64,000 nt of DNA, taken from the NCBI GenBank assembly GCA_041743935.1, contig JBGTLU010000013.1, positions 62,001 to 126,000 of the forward strand. The letters are read 5' to 3'. A program made the position numbers and the translations under genes. Shown here piece by piece: positions 61,194-64,000 of this stretch. Below the pieces are notes generated by a model that did no database searches, had not been told where the DNA came from, and worked only from the letters and a program-made list of their open reading frames with translations. Origin of the DNA: JBGTLU01 sp041743935 (GTDB taxonomy: Bacteria > Bacteroidota > Bacteroidia > Sphingobacteriales > Sphingobacteriaceae). Each line of letters opens with the position of its first letter. Position 1 is the first letter of the stretch.

Positions 61194-62192
61194 ATGAGAT
61201 TAAATCATCCACAAAGAGTCATGTTATTTGCTTTGATAATCAGTGTTTTGCTGCTTATCACTAAATTTATTGCTTATAATTTAACTTCTTCTACTTTAAT
61301 ATTATCTGATGCTGCTGAAAGTATCATCAACGTATTTGCCGGCTCCTTTGCATTATTCAGTATTTATTTAGCAGCACGCCCAAAAGATAAAAATCACCCA
61401 TATGGTCATGGTAAAATTGAGTTTTTTGCCATTGGTATGGAAGGAATTTTAATTTTAATTGCAGGGATTTTAATTCTAATTAAAGCAATATATTCCTTTT
61501 TTTCCGTAACCTATTTGATGAATTTACAAACTGGAGCGATTTTAATTGCTTGTACAGGTGTAGTAAATTATATAGTAGGATTATATTTAATTAGAGAAGG
61601 TAAAAAAGCAGATTCCATTACTTTAGGTGCCGATGGTGAGCATTTAAAAAGTGATGCCCTAAGTAGCATTGCAGCTGTAGCCGGTTTAGCTATTATTAAT
61701 TTAACCAATTTGTTTTGGCTAGATAGTTTGTTGGCCGTATTTGTGAGTTCTTATGTAATGTATACCGGTTTTAAACTGCTTCGTAAATCGGTTGCCGGAC
61801 TAATGGACGAAACAGATTTTAAAACCATTAAATCTGTAATTTCTATTTTAAACAATAACCGTCAACCCAGTTGGATTGATTTACACAATCTACGCATTCA
61901 AAAATATGGCTCTGATTTGCATGTCGATTGCCATTTAACCCTACCATATTATTATACTTTAGCTCAGGTACATGATGAGGTACAAGCGGTAGAAAATCTT
62001 GTAAAATCCGAAACAAATACCCATGCCGAGTTATTTATACATTCAGATCCCTGTTTGCCGGCATGTTGCAACTATTGCCAAGTCTCGGATTGTGAGGTAC
62101 GACAAGAGGAATTTAGAAATAAAATAGAATGGACTGTGGATAAATTAATAGTTAATAAAAAGCATTTTGATGCCCAAGATGAACGATTTTAA
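61194..62192 (+). CDS. Cation diffusion facilitator (Zn/Fe/Mn efflux)
   Basis: 332 residues. Six membrane helices in the first 200 residues; helix 2 has LSDAAESIINVFAG and the loop HPYGHGKIEFF, helix 5 SDALSSI, giving the Asp/His metal site. The cytoplasmic domain ends with an unusual cysteine-rich stretch (HSDPCLPACCNYCQVSDCEVR), which could sense or bind metal. Metal specificity not certain. Confidence 0.92.
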   Translation: MRLNHPQRVMLFALIISVLLLITKFIAYNLTSSTLILSDAAESIINVFAGSFALFSIYLAARPKDKNHPYGHGKIEFFAIGMEGILILIAGILILIKAIYSFFSVTYLMNLQTGAILIACTGVVNYIVGLYLIREGKKADSITLGADGEHLKSDALSSIAAVAGLAIINLTNLFWLDSLLAVFVSSYVMYTGFKLLRKSVAGLMDETDFKTIKSVISILNNNRQPSWIDLHNLRIQKYGSDLHVDCHLTLPYYYTLAQVHDEVQAVENLVKSETNTHAELFIHSDPCLPACCNYCQVSDCEVRQEEFRNKIEWTVDKLIVNKKHFDAQDERF

Positions 62193-62616
62193 CATTCGGG
62201 TTTACGGAATTTTTATCGAAAATAACAAAGTACTTTTGAGTGATGAATATGAATTTGGAATGCATTTCACAAAATTTCCGGGTGGTGGTTTAGAGCAAGG
62301 TGAAGGCACCATAGATTGTTTAAAACGTGAATTTTTAGAAGAACATAATGCAGAAATTGAAGTTTTAGAACATTTTTACACTACTGATTTTTACGTAAAA
62401 TCTATCTTTGGCGATCAACAACTAATTAGTATTTATTACTTGGTTGATCTTTTAAAGCCCATGCACCTTAACATTAGAGATTATAAACACGATTTTAAAG
62501 AAATGCAAGAAAAGCAAGTCTTACGGTATAAAAACATTCACGACGAATTAGAACAAGATTTAACTTTTCCGATTGATAAACACGTAGCAAGTTTACTTTG
62601 TACAAAATTTAAATAG
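62179..62616 (+). CDS. Nudix hydrolase-family protein
   Basis: 145 residues from ATG 62179, overlapping the transporter gene by 14 bases. The Nudix box is GGLEQGEGTIDCLKREFLEE with Asn in place of the last Gly. Substrate unknown. Earlier starts (62170, 62167) would only add a few residues. Confidence 0.88.
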   Translation: MNDFNIRVYGIFIENNKVLLSDEYEFGMHFTKFPGGGLEQGEGTIDCLKREFLEEHNAEIEVLEHFYTTDFYVKSIFGDQQLISIYYLVDLLKPMHLNIRDYKHDFKEMQEKQVLRYKNIHDELEQDLTFPIDKHVASLLCTKFK

Positions 62617-62639
62617 TAGTTATCCATTAGCATTTTATA

Positions 62640-63908
62640 ATGAATTTAGCAGAAAGAGATAAGCGTGTAATTTGGCATCCATACACACAGATGAAAACTT
62701 CGGGAGATTGTATTCCAATTATTAAAGCAGAAGGAGTTTATATACACGACGAAAATGGCAAAAAATACATCGATGCCATTTCCTCGTGGTGGGTAAATTT
62801 ACACGGTCATTGCCATCCCTACATCAACCTAAAGCTTACAGAGCAATTAGAAAAATTAGAACATGTTATTTTCGCAGGATTTACTCATGAGCCAGCAATT
62901 GAATTGGCGGAGCGTGTTTTAGATAAACTAGGCGCTGGATTTGATAAAGTTTTTTATACCGATAATGGATCTACAGCAGTAGAAGTTGCGCTAAAAATGG
63001 CTATCCAATATTGGAAGAATAAAGGGCGGGACAAAAAACGAATCATTGCTTTTGAAAACGCATACCATGGCGATACTTTCGGTGCCATGTCGATAAGTTC
63101 TAGGTCTGTTTTTACTCAATCCTTTGATGATTATTTGTTTGAAGTTGAAGTATTGCCACTTCCAACCCATGAAAACATCGAAGCATTAGAACAAAAAATT
63201 ATATCTATAGCTCACGAATGTGCAGCGTTTATTTTTGAACCCTTGGTGCAAGGGGCAGGGGGGATGGAAATGTATGAAGCAGAACCTCTTTCTAGACTAA
63301 TTTCTATCTGTAAAAAAGAAAATATTATATGCATTGATGATGAAGTTATGACCGGATTTGGACGTACCGGAAAATGGTTTGCATTTAACTATTTAACTGA
63401 AACTCCTGATATTATATGCCTTTCTAAAGGGATTACAGGAGGTTTTATGGCGATGGGGGTTACCGTATGTTCAGAAAAAATTTATCAAGCTTTTTATCAC
63501 GACGATAAGAAAAAAGCCTTGTTTCATGGGCATTCTTACACTGCCAATCCCATTACATGCTCAGTTGCATTAGCCAGTATGGATTTGATGGAAAAGGCAA
63601 GCACCTGGGAAGCAATTACCGGAATACATAAAGCGCATCATCAGTTTAGTTTAGAAATTGGCAATCATCCCAAAATAAAGGATATACGTTTGCGTGGAAC
63701 CATTTTGGCCATTACTATTACTAGCTCTGAGGAAACTTCTTACTTAAATAATTTGAGAGATACCTTGTATGCATTTTTCTTGCAAGAAGGTATACTTTTA
63801 CGACCATTAGGAAACGTTATTTATATTATGCCTCCTTATGTTATTAGTCCTGATGAATTAAAATATATTTATAATAAAATAAAACTAGCATTAGATACTA
63901 TCATTTAA
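62640..63908 (+). CDS. bioA: Adenosylmethionine-8-amino-7-oxononanoate aminotransferase
   Basis: Uses SAM as amino donor to make 7,8-diaminononanoate in biotin synthesis. 422 residues, class III aminotransferase. Marks of BioA: HPYTQMKTSGD at the start, DAISSWWVNLHGHCHP, YTDNGSTAVEVALKMA, and the PLP lysine in CLSKGITGG. No other biotin genes in the window. Confidence 0.95.
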   Translation: MNLAERDKRVIWHPYTQMKTSGDCIPIIKAEGVYIHDENGKKYIDAISSWWVNLHGHCHPYINLKLTEQLEKLEHVIFAGFTHEPAIELAERVLDKLGAGFDKVFYTDNGSTAVEVALKMAIQYWKNKGRDKKRIIAFENAYHGDTFGAMSISSRSVFTQSFDDYLFEVEVLPLPTHENIEALEQKIISIAHECAAFIFEPLVQGAGGMEMYEAEPLSRLISICKKENIICIDDEVMTGFGRTGKWFAFNYLTETPDIICLSKGITGGFMAMGVTVCSEKIYQAFYHDDKKKALFHGHSYTANPITCSVALASMDLMEKASTWEAITGIHKAHHQFSLEIGNHPKIKDIRLRGTILAITITSSEETSYLNNLRDTLYAFFLQEGILLRPLGNVIYIMPPYVISPDELKYIYNKIKLALDTII

Positions 63909-63909
63909 T

Positions 63910-64000
63910 ATGTTGAAAGAAATCATAACTCAAATTGTGCAAAAGCCTGATTTGCATGCGCGATGGTTAAATACATTATCCTTAATGGAAAATACGGGTG
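63910..64000 (+). CDS. Start of an unidentified gene (cut by right edge)
   Basis: ATG one base after the bioA stop opens 30 codons to the edge (MLKEIITQIVQKPDLHARWL, then NTLSLMENTG). The tight spacing suggests co-transcription with bioA. Too short to name with confidence; the start resembles small ferritin-like proteins of Bacteroidota. Confidence 0.6.
   Translation, partial: MLKEIITQIVQKPDLHARWLNTLSLMENTG

Overview
This window is a piece of chromosome from a member of the Bacteroidota. The evidence is an AT-rich genome, promoters of the Bacteroidota type (TAnnTTTG close to the start codon, almost no Shine-Dalgarno sites), a type IX secretion plug protein, a bacillithiol deacetylase (BshB1), DUF4294/DUF6588-type proteins, a Bacteroidota-type tyrosine recombinase fragment and leader peptides of the Bacteroidota double-glycine type. 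The genus cannot be told from the sequence alone.

Most of the window is housekeeping. From left to right: a secreted subtilisin-like protease with SLH-like repeats (cut by the left edge); purA, a Fur-family regulator and a bifunctional RelA/SpoT; DUF4294, glutathione peroxidase and bshB1; lysine 6-aminotransferase and a PLP desulfhydrase/deaminase; a DUF6588-like protein, RluD-type synthase and a class IV aminotransferase; fmt, NamZ-like muramidase and a LolC/E-type permease; mazG, mnmD and a rhodanese/persulfide-dioxygenase-like operon; valS, holA, EVE protein, thioesterase, histidine kinase, patatin and TamA-like outer membrane proteins; a TrmH-family methyltransferase, tRNA-Cys, pyrD; and, at the right, an ABC-F ATPase, T9SS plug protein, ychF, ispD, queA, a MacB-like permease, a heptose kinase, an aspartate aminotransferase, a CDF transporter, a Nudix protein and bioA.

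Two accessory regions stand out. (1) 40.5-51.1 kb is a self-contained export system for four small double-glycine-leader peptides. Each has six cysteines in its predicted core. They sit with a six-cysteine-appropriate toolkit: a VKOR-thioredoxin protein carrying a degenerate C39-like domain, two TlpA-like thioredoxin proteins, a C39 peptidase ABC transporter and an HlyD-type adaptor. Two of the peptide genes share a 170-bp block (three-hairpin 5' leader plus leader-peptide codons) that differs at 2 positions, while their cores and downstream genes are unrelated. Each peptide gene or gene pair is followed by a strong hairpin. A 44-bp imperfect direct repeat lies on each side of the cluster. This is the best candidate for a new system: secreted disulfide-rich peptides, possibly bacteriocins, whose cores are swapped behind a fixed leader.

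(2) 10.8-13.1 kb looks like a small integron-style cassette array, with minus-strand genes separated by attC-like imperfect palindromes with conserved cores, next to a C-terminal fragment of a tyrosine recombinase. One cassette carries a signal-peptide ORF separated from an SRPBCC protein by a single in-frame stop.

The window also holds several dispersed palindromic repeat families, including a 309/310-bp direct duplication flanking an unrecognised secreted protein gene at 17.1-17.8 kb.
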